Shown: one piece after another, positions 8,728 to 17,454 of the stretch
Layout: each line of letters begins with the position of its first letter
Position numbering within the stretch: position 1 is the stretch's first letter
From: Chromatiaceae bacterium
GTDB taxonomy: Bacteria; Pseudomonadota; Gammaproteobacteria; Chromatiales; Chromatiaceae
Assembly: GCA_024639005.1 (NCBI GenBank)
Contig: JAHEJD010000003.1
Coordinates: 31,541-95,540, forward strand
Direction of reading: 5' to 3'
DNA: 64,000 nucleotides
Position numbers and translations under genes: made by a program
The notes under the pieces: generated by a model
Seen by the model: only the letters and a program-made list of their open reading frames with translations
The model's database searches: none
Told to the model about the DNA's origin: nothing

Positions 8728-9141
8728 ATGATAAAGATCACACCCGGGATCCTGCTCGCTGAGGACGACCTGGAGTGGCAGCCGATCCGCGCGCAGGGTG
8801 CCGGTGGGCAAAATGTCAACAAGGTCTCTTCCGCGCTGCACCTGCGCTTCGACATCCCCGCCTCCTCGCTGCCTGAATCGGTTAAACAGCGGCTGCTGGG
8901 CATGCGCGATCAGCGCATCTCGCGCGAGGGAATCTTGGTCATAAAGGCGCAGCGCTTTCGCACCCGGGAGAAGAATCGCGCCGATGCCATTGAACGCCTG
9001 CAGCAACTTATCGTCGCCGCCAGCCGGGTGCAGAAGACACGTAAACAGACCCGGCCCACCCGTGCGGCCCGCCAGCGACGCATGGAGGACAAGAGCAAAC
9101 GCGGTCAAATCAAACGCCTGCGCCGTTCGCTGGATGATTGA
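8728..9141 (+). CDS. arfB: alternative ribosome-rescue peptidyl-tRNA hydrolase ArfB
   Basis: 137 residues from the ATG at 8728. The catalytic loop GAGGQNVNKVSSA has the GGQ motif of class I release factors, and the basic C-terminal tail (TRAARQRRMEDKSKRGQIKRLRR) is the part that threads into the mRNA channel of stalled ribosomes. ArfB (YaeJ) hydrolyses peptidyl-tRNA on non-stop ribosomes. Length and architecture match E. coli YaeJ (140 residues). It overlaps no gene but follows the sugar dehydrogenase by 10 bases and converges with the TSUP transporter. Confidence 0.94.
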   Translation: MIKITPGILLAEDDLEWQPIRAQGAGGQNVNKVSSALHLRFDIPASSLPESVKQRLLGMRDQRISREGILVIKAQRFRTREKNRADAIERLQQLIVAASRVQKTRKQTRPTRAARQRRMEDKSKRGQIKRLRRSLDD

Positions 9142-9167
9142 CGCCATCACGGCGGGCAGGCCGCCTA

Positions 9168-9908
9168 TCAGATCAGGCGCCGGACGGCATCGATCAGGAT
9201 GGCGATAGAGATCACCCACAACGCGGCGCGCAGCATGCCACGATAGGTCTCCACGTCGACCCGCTTGCGAATGCGAATGCCCAGCCACAGCGCGCCGAGG
9301 ATCAGCGGCAGGGCAAGCAGCGTCAGGCCAACGATCTCGAGATCGAAGGCGCCATGGCTGACGAAACCGAGGATCTGGCCGGATTTGCTGGTGATGAAGC
9401 TGAGGTTGAAGGTCGCCACCATCAGCGTCGCCGGCATCTGCGTATACAGGGCGTAGATGACCACCAGCGGCGAGAAGATGTTCACCACGCCGGCGAACAG
9501 GCCGAGCAGCAGGCCGAACAGGGCCATGCCCCAGCGCGGGACCTGCACCACGTGTTCGCCTCGATGCATGTGCTCGCTGACCAGATAGCCGATCATCATG
9601 ATGGCCAGCAGCATACGAAAAGGCTCGGGATCGACCTCGAGCAGCACCTGGGTTCCGAGAAAACTGCCGACAATGGTGAATGCCGGGATGGGCCAGTAAT
9701 CGCGCAGCGCCTCGCGCCAGTGGCGTTCCGTCAGGATGCTCACCAGGTTGATGGATACCGTCGGCACCAGTGTCAAGAGGATCGCCGTGCGCAGATCGAA
9801 GCCGAATGCCAACAGGGGCGTCGACAACACCGGGAAACCGAAACCAAAGGCGCCGTGCACGAAGGCGGCCAACAGGCTGACGGCGATAAACAGGAGTTCG
9901 TTGTGCAA
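9168..9908 (-). CDS. TSUP family membrane transporter (TauE/SafE type)
   Basis: About 246 residues with 7-8 hydrophobic segments. The first repeat starts LLFIAVSLLAAFVHGAFGFG, and the second half opens WGMALFGLLLGLFAGVVN; the duplicated GAFGFG/GLFAGV pattern is characteristic of TauE/SafE (TSUP) transporters, which export sulfite, sulfonates or other organic anions. No ATG is available near the first helix. A TTG at 9908 (Leu-His-Asn-Glu) gives the expected length and follows the DUF1415 stop by 26 bases; the start is therefore inferred. Third gene of a MOSC-DUF1415-TSUP unit. In a sulfur oxidiser a sulfur-anion substrate is attractive but unproven. Confidence 0.8.
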   Translation of the reverse strand: MHNELLFIAVSLLAAFVHGAFGFGFPVLSTPLLAFGFDLRTAILLTLVPTVSINLVSILTERHWREALRDYWPIPAFTIVGSFLGTQVLLEVDPEPFRMLLAIMMIGYLVSEHMHRGEHVVQVPRWGMALFGLLLGLFAGVVNIFSPLVVIYALYTQMPATLMVATFNLSFITSKSGQILGFVSHGAFDLEIVGLTLLALPLILGALWLGIRIRKRVDVETYRGMLRAALWVISIAILIDAVRRLI

Positions 9909-9934
9909 GCCAGGCAGGTCCGGGTGAGGCGAAT

Positions 9935-10507
9935 CTAATCGAGCTCGCTTGTCCCAACGACCTGGCGCCGCAACGCGCGGATCCCCGCCAGGCCGAGTGC
10001 GCGCAGGCGCTGAACGTTGCGTTCGGGAATCCGCTCGGGATGTGGATACGTGGCCAATGCGGCCTCGAGGGCATCCTCGCGAATCAGGTGAAACATCGGA
10101 TAGGGCGAACGGTTGGTAAAGTTCGCAGGGTCGTCCGCCGCTGCGCCGGCGAAACAATAGTCCGGATGAAAGCTGGCCAACTGGATCACGCCGGTCAATC
10201 CCGCCTCACTGACGGCCTGTTCGGCCAATGCCAGCAGATCGAGGTATTCACTGAAGTCCGCCAATCCCTCGGTAACGATCAGCAGTGCCGTCTCCTGCTG
10301 CATCGCATCGGCCGCCACGAAGCCCTCGAGGGTCTGCAGAAAGCACTGGTAGACGGCCTCGGCCGGCGCCTCTTCACAGACGCTATAGGCGATCCGCCCT
10401 GCGCGCGCCGGTGCGGCCGCGAACGGACACAACCCAAGCCCGATCACGATATCGTCCAACCAGCGCTGGGTGCGGGCGATCGCCAACGCCGGTTCGCTGC
10501 AAGTCAA
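9935..10507 (-). CDS. DUF1415 family protein
   Basis: 190 residues, cytoplasmic. Conserved blocks of DUF1415 are visible: ARTQRWLDDIVIGLGLCPFA near the N-terminus and LASFHPDYCFAGAAADDPANFTNRSPYP, PMFHLIRED further on. Function is unknown for the family. Translation probably begins at a TTG (10507) whose first bases overlap the stop codon of the upstream MOSC gene, which suggests translational coupling. The two conserved cysteines and the Asn/Arg/Ser-Pro-Tyr loop hint at an enzyme, but nothing further can be said. Confidence 0.85.
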   Translation of the reverse strand: MTCSEPALAIARTQRWLDDIVIGLGLCPFAAAPARAGRIAYSVCEEAPAEAVYQCFLQTLEGFVAADAMQQETALLIVTEGLADFSEYLDLLALAEQAVSEAGLTGVIQLASFHPDYCFAGAAADDPANFTNRSPYPMFHLIREDALEAALATYPHPERIPERNVQRLRALGLAGIRALRRQVVGTSELD

Positions 10508-11301
10508 GCCAGCACCTCAACCGGCATATCGACTGCCAGACGCCCACTGCCCCGATGCACAAGGTTCTGTCCAAAGTAGATCTTGTTGTCGCGCCGACGA
10601 TAGCCCCTCAAGGTACGCAGCGGCTCCGCACTGCGCTGCGCGGTCGCCGGGTCGATGGTCGGGATAATGCAGCGTGAACAGGGCTTGGCGATGCGAAATT
10701 CCAGATCCCCGATGCGCAGACGCCGCCAGCGGTCTTCGGCATAGGGATCACATCCGCTGACCACCAGATTGGGGCGGAAACGCAGCATCGGAAGCGGACG
10801 CTCGAGGCGGGAATTCAGGTCATCCAGCGAGGCCTGCGAGATCAGCAGGAACGGGAAGCCATCGGCGAAGCCGACCTGATCAGACGGACCGGCGTAATCG
10901 GGGTCGACTGGCCTGGCCACGTGGTCCGGCAGACTCACCAGGCGGCATGGCAACGCCAGAAATTCGCTCAACCAGCGATCTGCGGCCGGACCGGCGGCGC
11001 TCGCCGACAGCACGTCGTCCCAGACGCGCACCTCCAACCGTTCCGCACGACGCTCGCCGCCGCAAATCTCGGGCATACCTGGCGCCGTCAACCACAAGGC
11101 CCGTTCATCGTCTGTTCGGGCCTGGATCAGGCACATGCGCGGCTGCTGGCGCTGGGTGATGAAGCGACCATCGGCATCGACCACCATCCAGTGGCGATCG
11201 AACTGGGGGCCACGCGGCCCCACCTCCAGGCTGCTCGACGCCTCGCCGCCGAGCGACTTGACCGGATAGCGGTACAGACCTGAGACGCGCAATGACTGCA
11301 T
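10504..11301 (-). CDS. MOSC domain protein, YcbX-like
   Basis: 265 residues: MOSC N-terminal beta-barrel (SGLYRYPVKSLGGE, FDRHWMVVDADGRFITQRQ) and the MOSC domain with RFRPNLVVSG and the cysteine region AKPCSRCIIPTIDP. The conserved cysteine is expected to coordinate a molybdenum cofactor, as in mARC and YcbX, which reduce N-hydroxylated compounds. E. coli YcbX carries an additional C-terminal ferredoxin domain; this protein ends after the MOSC domain, so it needs a separate electron donor. A GAAGAGGT ribosome binding site precedes the ATG. First gene of a unit with DUF1415 and the TSUP transporter, overlapping DUF1415 by 4 bases. Confidence 0.88.
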   Translation of the reverse strand: MQSLRVSGLYRYPVKSLGGEASSSLEVGPRGPQFDRHWMVVDADGRFITQRQQPRMCLIQARTDDERALWLTAPGMPEICGGERRAERLEVRVWDDVLSASAAGPAADRWLSEFLALPCRLVSLPDHVARPVDPDYAGPSDQVGFADGFPFLLISQASLDDLNSRLERPLPMLRFRPNLVVSGCDPYAEDRWRRLRIGDLEFRIAKPCSRCIIPTIDPATAQRSAEPLRTLRGYRRRDNKIYFGQNLVHRGSGRLAVDMPVEVLA

Positions 11302-11373
11302 ACCTCTTCATCCTCAACTTTTAGGGTGTACGGCCGATCTAATCGATCGATCCAAGACATTAATGGAGAAGCT

Positions 11374-12483
11374 ATGGAACTCGCCCCCTACCTGCGCCTG
11401 ATGGTACAGCGCAGCGCCTCCGATCTGTACTTCAGCACGGGCGCCTGTCCGCACGTGAAGATCAATGGTCAGACGGTGGCGATCGGCGACAATCCGCTGA
11501 ACTCAGGCGATGTGTCGGGGCTGGCCTATTCGATCATGACTGACGAACAGGTACGCGAGTTCGAGGGAACCCTGGAGTGCAATCTTGCCATCTCCGTGCA
11601 GCAGCTGGGGCGTTTCCGGGTCAATGTGTTCCGCCAGCGCGGGGATGTGGCGATGGTCATCCGCTACATCAAGGGTGAGATCCCGAGCATCGAGGAGCTT
11701 TACCTTCCGCAGACCCTGAAACGGCTGATCCTGGAGAAGCGCGGCCTGATCCTGGTCGTCGGCTCTACCGGCTCAGGCAAGTCGACCACGCTGGCCTCAA
11801 TGATCGATTACCGCAATCAGCAAGCGACCGGGCACATACTGTCCATCGAGGATCCGATCGAGTTCCTGCACTCGCATAAGAAGTCGGTGGTCAATCAGCG
11901 TGAGATCGGGCTCGACTCCATGAGCTACGAGAACGCGCTCAAGAACGCGCTGCGCGAGGCACCCGACGTGATCCTGATCGGTGAGATCCGTGATGCGGCG
12001 ACGATGCAGCATGCGATTGCCTATGCGGAGACCGGCCACCTGTGTCTCTCGACGCTGCATGCGAATAACGCCAATCAGGCCCTGGACAGAATCGTCAACT
12101 TCTTCCCCGATAGCGCCCACCGGCAGCTGCTCAACGACCTGTCATTGAATCTTCGTGCGGTGGTCTCGCAGCGTCTGATCCCGACGGTGGACGGCAAGCG
12201 CCGCGCGGCGGTGGAGCTGCTGATCCAGACCAGTTTCACCGCGGAACTGATCCAAAAGGGCAAGATCCATGACCTGAAAGAGGCCATGGAGCAGGGCAAT
12301 GACCGCGGCATGATCACCTTCGACCAGTCGCTTTACGACCTCTATAACGAGGGCGCGATCACGCTCGAAGAGGCCCTGAACCATGCCGATTCGCGCAATA
12401 ACCTGGCACTGCGCATCCGCCTGAACGCGGGCGCCGAGGCCGAAGACAAAGGGGCGAGCGTCAAGGGCCAGGCGATAGGCTGA
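11374..12483 (+). CDS. pilU: type IV pilus retraction ATPase PilU
   Basis: 369 residues from an ATG with ribosome binding site GGAGA. PilT/PilU family ATPase: N-terminal PAS-like domain beginning MELAPYLRLMVQRSASDLYF, Walker A GSTGSGKST at about residue 130, Asp box ILSIEDPIEFLH, Walker B DVILIGEIRD and His box HLCLSTLHANNA. The N-terminus and the C-terminal extension beyond residue 340 (HADSRNNLALRIRLN) match PilU rather than PilT. PilU assists PilT in pulling back type IV pili. No pilT is adjacent, whereas many relatives have pilT-pilU side by side. Confidence 0.93.
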   Translation: MELAPYLRLMVQRSASDLYFSTGACPHVKINGQTVAIGDNPLNSGDVSGLAYSIMTDEQVREFEGTLECNLAISVQQLGRFRVNVFRQRGDVAMVIRYIKGEIPSIEELYLPQTLKRLILEKRGLILVVGSTGSGKSTTLASMIDYRNQQATGHILSIEDPIEFLHSHKKSVVNQREIGLDSMSYENALKNALREAPDVILIGEIRDAATMQHAIAYAETGHLCLSTLHANNANQALDRIVNFFPDSAHRQLLNDLSLNLRAVVSQRLIPTVDGKRRAAVELLIQTSFTAELIQKGKIHDLKEAMEQGNDRGMITFDQSLYDLYNEGAITLEEALNHADSRNNLALRIRLNAGAEAEDKGASVKGQAIG

Positions 12484-12498
12484 CCGACAGGCCGGCCT

Positions 12499-12682
12499 CT
12501 AGCCTGCATATCTCACCGTTTTTCGTGACGAGGGCGCTGAGACCCCGCCATGGCGGGGTGCACGGAGTGGAAGGCGGTGAAGGCGTAGTCGACGCGACGT
12601 CGAAGCGTCCGCAACGAGTATGCCCCGTTATGGCGAGCGCATCGGGGGCCGCAGCAGGAAAGCGGTGAGATCTGCAGGCTAG
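12499..12682. mobile_element. 184-bp inverted-repeat element, family A copy 1 (MITE-like)
   Basis: Bounded by near-perfect 20-bp terminal inverted repeats: CTAGCCTGCATATCTCACCG on the left and its complement with one mismatch on the right. It has no coding capacity and contains an internal 16-bp palindrome centred on CCATGG. A second copy with clear full-length similarity lies at 49342-49523. Both ends carry CTAG or nearly so, possibly a target duplication. Size, ends and dispersal fit a non-autonomous transposable element or a REP-type repeat; no matching transposase gene is in the window. Confidence 0.8.
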
Positions 12683-12768
12683 TCATAGCCAAGAGTTAGA
12701 CCAACCGCCATACAGAGGCGCGATCGGCGATAATGAGGTATCGCTGACTCAACCGCGGTCTCTGCAAC

Positions 12769-13965
12769 GTGAATCCATTCCACGCATTCCACGTCGCCCG
12801 ATTGCCGGAGATCCGTTTCGGCAGCGGCACCCTCGAACAGCTGCCGGATGTCCTGGCCGCTTATGGCAACCAGGTGCTGCTGGTAACCGGCAGGCGCTCG
12901 CTGCAGGATTCGCCGCGCTGGCAGCGGCTGCGGTCCGGGCTACAGGCGGGCAGCCTCGACTGGCGGCACGTCACGGTCGACGACGAGCCATCGCCGGATC
13001 TGGTGGACGAAATCGTCGCGCTGCAGCGAGGCCACCCGATCGATGTCGTGGCGGGTGTCGGCGGCGGCAGCGTACTGGACGCTGCCAAGGCGATCGCGGG
13101 CCTGCTTCGCACCGGTACCAGCGTGCTGGACCACCTCGAGGGCGTCGGCAAGGGCATCCCCTACCCTGGCCCTGCAGTCCCCTTCGTCGCGGTACCGACC
13201 ACCGCCGGCACCGGCAGTGAGGCGACCAAGAACGCGGTCTTGTCGCGCCGCGGACCCAATGGCTTCAAAAAGTCTTTCCGCGACAATCGCCTGGTGGCCG
13301 AGGTCGCGATCGTCGATCCCAGCCTGCTCGACAGCTGTCCCAAGGCCCTGATCGCGGCAAACGGCATGGACGCCTTTACCCAGCTGCTGGAATCCTTTGT
13401 CTCGCGGCGCGCAAGTCCATTCACCGATGCGCTGGCGTCGTCCGGCATGCAGGCCTTCCGCGACGGCTTCTGGGGTGCATGGGCAAGCGACGCAGATCCG
13501 GCCGGGCCGGCCTATGGGCGATTGGCCTATGCCTCACTGTGCTCCGGAATCACCCTCGCCCAATGCGGCCTGGGGTCGGTGCATGGCCTGGCCTCCCCGC
13601 TGGGGGCCTTCTTCCCGATACCGCACGGCGTGGTCTGCGGCACCCTGGTGGCAGCGGCGGCACAGGTGAATATCGCCGCGCTGCGCGCACGCGAGCCCGA
13701 CAATCCCGCGCTGCACAAATACGCCGAGGCCGGCGTACTGCTGAATGCGCGCCCGTATCCCAACGAGGCCGCCGCACAGGACGGCCTGCTCGAACTGCTC
13801 GCTGCCTGGACCGCGCAGCTGGCGCTGCCGCGCCTGCGCGATTTCGGCATGCGGCACAGCGATCTCGATCGGGTGGTGGCGAACTGTCGTGGCGGCAGCA
13901 TGCAGACCAACCCGCTGGAGCTCACGGATCAAGAGCTTCTGAGTCTGCTGCAGCAACGGCTTTGA
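12769..13965 (+). CDS. iron-containing alcohol dehydrogenase
   Basis: 398 residues of the group III (Fe-ADH) family. The NAD(P)-binding loop GVGGGSVLDAAKAIA, the family block VPTTAGTGSEATKNAV and metal ligands in NGMDAFTQLLES, GSVHGLASPLG and PIPHGVVCG are all present. It interconverts alcohols and aldehydes or ketones in the cytoplasm; the substrate is not predictable. Starts at GTG (12769), since no ATG precedes the conserved core and the first residues PFHAFHVARLPEIRFGSG align with the family's usual opening. Monocistronic in appearance, just downstream of the family A element. Confidence 0.88.
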   Translation: MNPFHAFHVARLPEIRFGSGTLEQLPDVLAAYGNQVLLVTGRRSLQDSPRWQRLRSGLQAGSLDWRHVTVDDEPSPDLVDEIVALQRGHPIDVVAGVGGGSVLDAAKAIAGLLRTGTSVLDHLEGVGKGIPYPGPAVPFVAVPTTAGTGSEATKNAVLSRRGPNGFKKSFRDNRLVAEVAIVDPSLLDSCPKALIAANGMDAFTQLLESFVSRRASPFTDALASSGMQAFRDGFWGAWASDADPAGPAYGRLAYASLCSGITLAQCGLGSVHGLASPLGAFFPIPHGVVCGTLVAAAAQVNIAALRAREPDNPALHKYAEAGVLLNARPYPNEAAAQDGLLELLAAWTAQLALPRLRDFGMRHSDLDRVVANCRGGSMQTNPLELTDQELLSLLQQRL

Positions 13966-14190
13966 CGACGAGCATCGTACTCGCACGTGCGGCCGACCGG
14001 GCATCGGCCTTCGCGCGCAAGGTTTGGCCTGCAGATCTAACCGGCATCGCCGCGAAAACAGGGTGTCATTGCTCGAAGTGGGTTCATTCAGGCTCATACG
14101 GCCGCAAGTTCAAACACTTACGCGCCAGCCGTTGGCCGGCTGGTGTGATTTCCAGGTTAGTATTTGCGTCTGTCCTGAAGGTAAAACGAC

Positions 14191-14469
14191 ATGCTCGACA
14201 ATGGCCTGCATTGCTGGGTCTACCGCAGTCCCCACAAACAGGAAATGTATCTCTACTTGGCGCAGGAGGACGGCTTCGATCGCGTCCCGGAGGCACTGTT
14301 GGCGCGCTTTGGTGATCCTGTTCTGGTGATTGAACTCGAACTCGATCCGGGGCGCAGGCTGGCGCGTGAAGACGTCAGCAGCGTGATCAAGAATCTGCGC
14401 AACCTCGGCTATCACCTGCAGCTGCCGCCACGGCTGGAACCCGCGCTGTATCAAGGCAACCAGGACTGA
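14191..14469 (+). CDS. ycgL: YcgL domain protein
   Basis: 92 residues. The sequence LHCWVYRSPHKQEMYLYLAQEDGFDRVPEALLARFG with the following FGDPVLVIELEL block is characteristic of the YcgL family, a small cytoplasmic fold of unknown function found mainly in Gammaproteobacteria and often located with RNase D or near minD/minE. Here it is followed directly by an uncharacterised reading frame and then a membrane-anchored protein. Ribosome binding site GAAGG precedes the ATG. Confidence 0.88.
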   Translation: MLDNGLHCWVYRSPHKQEMYLYLAQEDGFDRVPEALLARFGDPVLVIELELDPGRRLAREDVSSVIKNLRNLGYHLQLPPRLEPALYQGNQD

Positions 14470-14470
14470 G

Positions 14471-14605
14471 ATGGCAGAACTCGTCAAGACGGCTCGGATC
14501 GGCGATCCGCTGCCGGCCGTCGCCGAGACGGCAATGCGCGCAGTTATCCCTTGCGACGCGGGCTGCGCGACGCGCACTGCCGCGCCGGACATCCCAACAG
14601 GCTAG
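14471..14605 (+). CDS. possible 44-residue small protein
   Basis: An ATG one base past the ycgL stop codon opens a 44-codon frame (MAELVKTARIGDPLPAVAET at the start, four cysteines or prolines later) that ends 10 bases before the next gene. The tight spacing argues for coding, but there is no independent ribosome binding site and no family I recognise. It may equally be spacer. Confidence 0.3.
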   Translation: MAELVKTARIGDPLPAVAETAMRAVIPCDAGCATRTAAPDIPTG

Positions 14606-14615
14606 GGACCACGGT

Positions 14616-15287
14616 ATGAAGATCCCTCTCACGATTCTGGCCCTGGTTGCCATCATCCTGTTGGGCTTTGTGGTGTTCGGGCCGGCACCCGGCCCGGATG
14701 CGCTGCAGCGCAGGACCGATCTGCCCTGGCAGATAACCGTATCTTCGGATGGTGGTAGCCAGGTGTTCGGCCTGGCACTGGGCAGCGCTACGCTGGCCGA
14801 CGCCATGGCGAAGTTCGGCGGCCTCGAGGGACTGGCGGTGTTTGAGCCCACGACGGGCCCGATGTCACTGGAGGCCTACTTCGGCAATGTGCAGCATGGT
14901 CCGCTGAAGGCCAAGGTGATCGTCGCACTCGAGGCCGGCAACGAGGAACTGGCGGCTATACGCGAGCGCAGCCGACGCCGTGAGGGCTCGCCCAGCGGCG
15001 ACTGGAAGTACCGCTTGAGTGATGCCCCCAGAGATCATGCGAGGCGTCGCATCAGGGTCCTGACCTATCTGCCGGGCACGCGCGGCCTGGACCGGGGGTT
15101 TTTCCGCTCCCGGTTCGGCGAACCCGCGGCCACCCTGCAGGAAACGGAACAGGCGGTCAGCTGGTTCTATCCCTCACTCGGTCTGTCGGTGCTGATCGAT
15201 GACAACGCGGGCGAGGTATTGGATTATCAGGCACCGCGCGATTTCGTCATGCCTGCCGGGGCGACCCCCCATTCCGCCGCGCAGTAA
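14616..15287 (+). CDS. uncharacterised membrane-anchored protein
   Basis: 223 residues with one N-terminal transmembrane helix (MKIPLTILALVAIILLGFVVFG) and a soluble domain placed in the periplasm. Segments such as SQVFGLALGSATLADAMAKFG, SLEAYFGNVQHGPLKAKV and FFRSRFGEPAATL recall a repeated two-lobed substrate-recognition fold seen in uncharacterised gammaproteobacterial proteins that sit near ycgL. No catalytic residues can be assigned. Function unknown. Confidence 0.65.
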   Translation: MKIPLTILALVAIILLGFVVFGPAPGPDALQRRTDLPWQITVSSDGGSQVFGLALGSATLADAMAKFGGLEGLAVFEPTTGPMSLEAYFGNVQHGPLKAKVIVALEAGNEELAAIRERSRRREGSPSGDWKYRLSDAPRDHARRRIRVLTYLPGTRGLDRGFFRSRFGEPAATLQETEQAVSWFYPSLGLSVLIDDNAGEVLDYQAPRDFVMPAGATPHSAAQ

Positions 15288-15319
15288 AGGTCGGCAGCGG
15301 ACTTGACTACGCATCGCTG

Positions 15320-15586
15320 TCATCCGGCGCGCACCAGCTCGTCCATCCGCACCTTGGCGCTGCGCCAGTCGGCGCTGGCATTGGCATTTTCGACCATCAG
15401 CTCCATCAGGCCATAGGCCAGGCGTCGCTGGTCGGCGCTCAGGGCACGCAGCTTCGCCAGTTTGAACAGATAGCCGGCGCGTTCGAACTCGAGTGTCGAA
15501 ACCAGGGCATACAGGGTGAGCGCGGCACCACCGTCCGGCGCCGCCGCGATCTCTGCGACGACTTTTTCGAGCACGCTAGACATCAT
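15320..15586 (-). CDS. small uncharacterised protein
   Basis: 88 residues, predicted all-helical (EKVVAEIAAAPDGGAALTLY, LRALSADQRRLAYGLMELMVE). No signal peptide or motif. The start lies 6 bases past the stop of the PilZ gene, so it is probably translated as the third gene of the phosphohexomutase-PilZ unit. I do not recognise the family. Confidence 0.6.
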   Translation of the reverse strand: MMSSVLEKVVAEIAAAPDGGAALTLYALVSTLEFERAGYLFKLAKLRALSADQRRLAYGLMELMVENANASADWRSAKVRMDELVRAG

Positions 15587-15592
15587 GTCAAG

Positions 15593-15889
15593 TCATCCAA
15601 GCACCCGACGGATCTGACAGGCGACGGCGAAGCTCCCACCGTCGTCGACCGCCGTGCAGCGCAAAACCTCTACCTCGGCCTGCAACGGCGGAGTGATATC
15701 GTTGCAGGGAATCACCTCGATCTTGAGCGCCGAACCCGGTGTGATCTCGCGCTCAATCCATATCAACAGACCGCCCCCGCTGAGATTCTTGACGATGGCA
15801 CCACCAGCTTCGCCGCCGACGATGGTGAATCGAGCCGGACATTCGATGCCCAACCGCGGGTAGTTCCTCTTTTCGTCACCGACCTGCAT
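15593..15889 (-). CDS. PilZ domain protein
   Basis: 98 residues, a single PilZ domain. The N-terminal basic motif (EKRNYPRLGIECPARF, an RxxxR-type c-di-GMP hook in reduced form) and the NLSGGGLLI loop, matching the (D/N)xSxxG element, are visible. PilZ domains bind cyclic di-GMP and act as effectors in surface behaviours; the hook here reads K-R-N-Y-P-R, so binding is likely but should not be assumed. Strong ribosome binding site GGAGGG. It follows the phosphohexomutase gene by 16 bases. Confidence 0.85.
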   Translation of the reverse strand: MQVGDEKRNYPRLGIECPARFTIVGGEAGGAIVKNLSGGGLLIWIEREITPGSALKIEVIPCNDITPPLQAEVEVLRCTAVDDGGSFAVACQIRRVLG

Positions 15890-15905
15890 GTGCCCTCCTC
15901 GCGCA

Positions 15906-17390
15906 TCACTGGCGCCAGTTATTTATCAGGGCCAGACACTCGGCATTCAGCAGCGCAGCTCGCTCGGCGCTGTCCGCTTCAGTGTAGCAGCGCAGTTCCG
16001 GGGCGTTGCCGGAGGGCCTGAGATGCACAATCTCATCGTTTCGTAAGGTCATCCGCAGGCCGTCCGTGGTATCCAGGTCAGCCACCGCGCCCAGGCCGGG
16101 AAACTCGATCTCAAAGCGCTGCCGGTCGCCTGCGAGATGGTCGATACGCTGCCGGCTCAGTTCTGCCGGAAAATCCTGCAGGCGGTCGCTGGCGGTAAAG
16201 CGGGTCGGCAGCAAGGCCGGCAGCAGCGACACCGGCGTCCCGCGGCGCTTGGCCAGCAGCAGCACCGCCAGGGCCACAATGACCGCGTCGCGCGTCGGCA
16301 ACGGGGTCATTTGTCGACCCTCGCCGGTGATCGGCGTCATCGTCAGAAAGCCGCCGTTGGCCTCATAGCCAACGACGCATTCACCACCGGCGTTCACCGC
16401 CTGCTGCATGGCCTCGATCACATAAGGCGAACCGATCCGAGTTCGCACCACCTCGGAGAACCAGGCGGATCTCTCTACTGCGGTGTTGCTGCTGACCGGC
16501 GTCACCACGGTGTCGGCGTCCAGATAGTGCGCGGTGAGGATGCCAAGGATGTCACCACGCAGCCATGCGCCGTGCTCATCGCCGACCAGTGGCCGATCGC
16601 CGTCGCCGTCGGCCGATACCAATAGATCAAAACGTTCCGCCTCGGTCCATGCCCTGGCCAGCGCGATGTCTTCGCTACGCACTGCCTCGGTATCTACCGG
16701 CACGAACAGCTCGGAATAACCGCGTCGGACGACATCCGCACCCAGGCCGCCAAAGATCTCAGTCAGCGGGCTCGCCGCCACGCTGGAGTGTTCATAGACC
16801 AGCACCCGACTACCTAACAGACACTGACTGGGAAAGAAATCCAGATAGCGCGCAATATAGTGACGATAGGCGGTACTGTCCGCCGGCGGCAAATCGCGCG
16901 CTGTTGTGAAACACCCCTGATCATCGAATAGCGCGCGCGAGAAACTGACCACCTGATCGCGTATCCCTTCTTCATCGGCCTTCAGCACTTCGCCGACGGC
17001 TTTGTTGAACTTGATGCCGTTGCGGTCGTCCGGGATGTGGCTGCCGGTTATCATCAGGCTCGCGATACCCTCACCGATGGCGTAGTTGACCACAGCCGGC
17101 GTTGGGATATTGCCGCAATTGACGGGCTGATAGCCGAGATCCGTGATGGCCGCAGCGGCTGCGGCCATGATTCGCGGCGTGCTCGGTCGAAAATCGCCGG
17201 CCAGCGCTATTGTGTCACCAGGATGAATAGCTTCAGTCTTTTCAAGGAACTGCACAAAGCCGACGGTGTAGAGGTAGCAGACGCGATCGCTCATCGCATC
17301 GGCGAGGCCGCGCGCGCCGCTGGTGCCAAATGCGACGCCGCTCTGGGACATCAGATCGGCGATGGCGATAGTCTCGATCTTGTCGTTCAT
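15906..17390 (-). CDS. phosphohexomutase (phosphomannomutase/phosphoglucomutase family)
   Basis: 494 residues of the alpha-D-phosphohexomutase superfamily. The four active-site loops are in order: catalytic serine loop MITGSHIPDDRNGIKF (a TGSHIP variant of the usual TASHNP), metal loop SADGDGDRPL, sugar loop GYEANGGFL and phosphate loop RPSGNAPELRCY. It would shift phosphate between C6 and C1 of a hexose, feeding nucleotide sugars for surface polysaccharide. The variant serine loop matches a subgroup distinct from AlgC/ManB, so the sugar is uncertain. The ATG at 17390 is chosen over one 21 bases upstream because GGGCAAGGG lies immediately before it. First gene of a unit with PilZ. Confidence 0.88.
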   Translation of the reverse strand: MNDKIETIAIADLMSQSGVAFGTSGARGLADAMSDRVCYLYTVGFVQFLEKTEAIHPGDTIALAGDFRPSTPRIMAAAAAAITDLGYQPVNCGNIPTPAVVNYAIGEGIASLMITGSHIPDDRNGIKFNKAVGEVLKADEEGIRDQVVSFSRALFDDQGCFTTARDLPPADSTAYRHYIARYLDFFPSQCLLGSRVLVYEHSSVAASPLTEIFGGLGADVVRRGYSELFVPVDTEAVRSEDIALARAWTEAERFDLLVSADGDGDRPLVGDEHGAWLRGDILGILTAHYLDADTVVTPVSSNTAVERSAWFSEVVRTRIGSPYVIEAMQQAVNAGGECVVGYEANGGFLTMTPITGEGRQMTPLPTRDAVIVALAVLLLAKRRGTPVSLLPALLPTRFTASDRLQDFPAELSRQRIDHLAGDRQRFEIEFPGLGAVADLDTTDGLRMTLRNDEIVHLRPSGNAPELRCYTEADSAERAALLNAECLALINNWRQ

Positions 17391-17454
17391 CCCTTGCCCA
17401 CGAGGCGACAACGCGCGAATTCTAACGTGTTATTGCGGGGGTGGCCGCTGCTTT

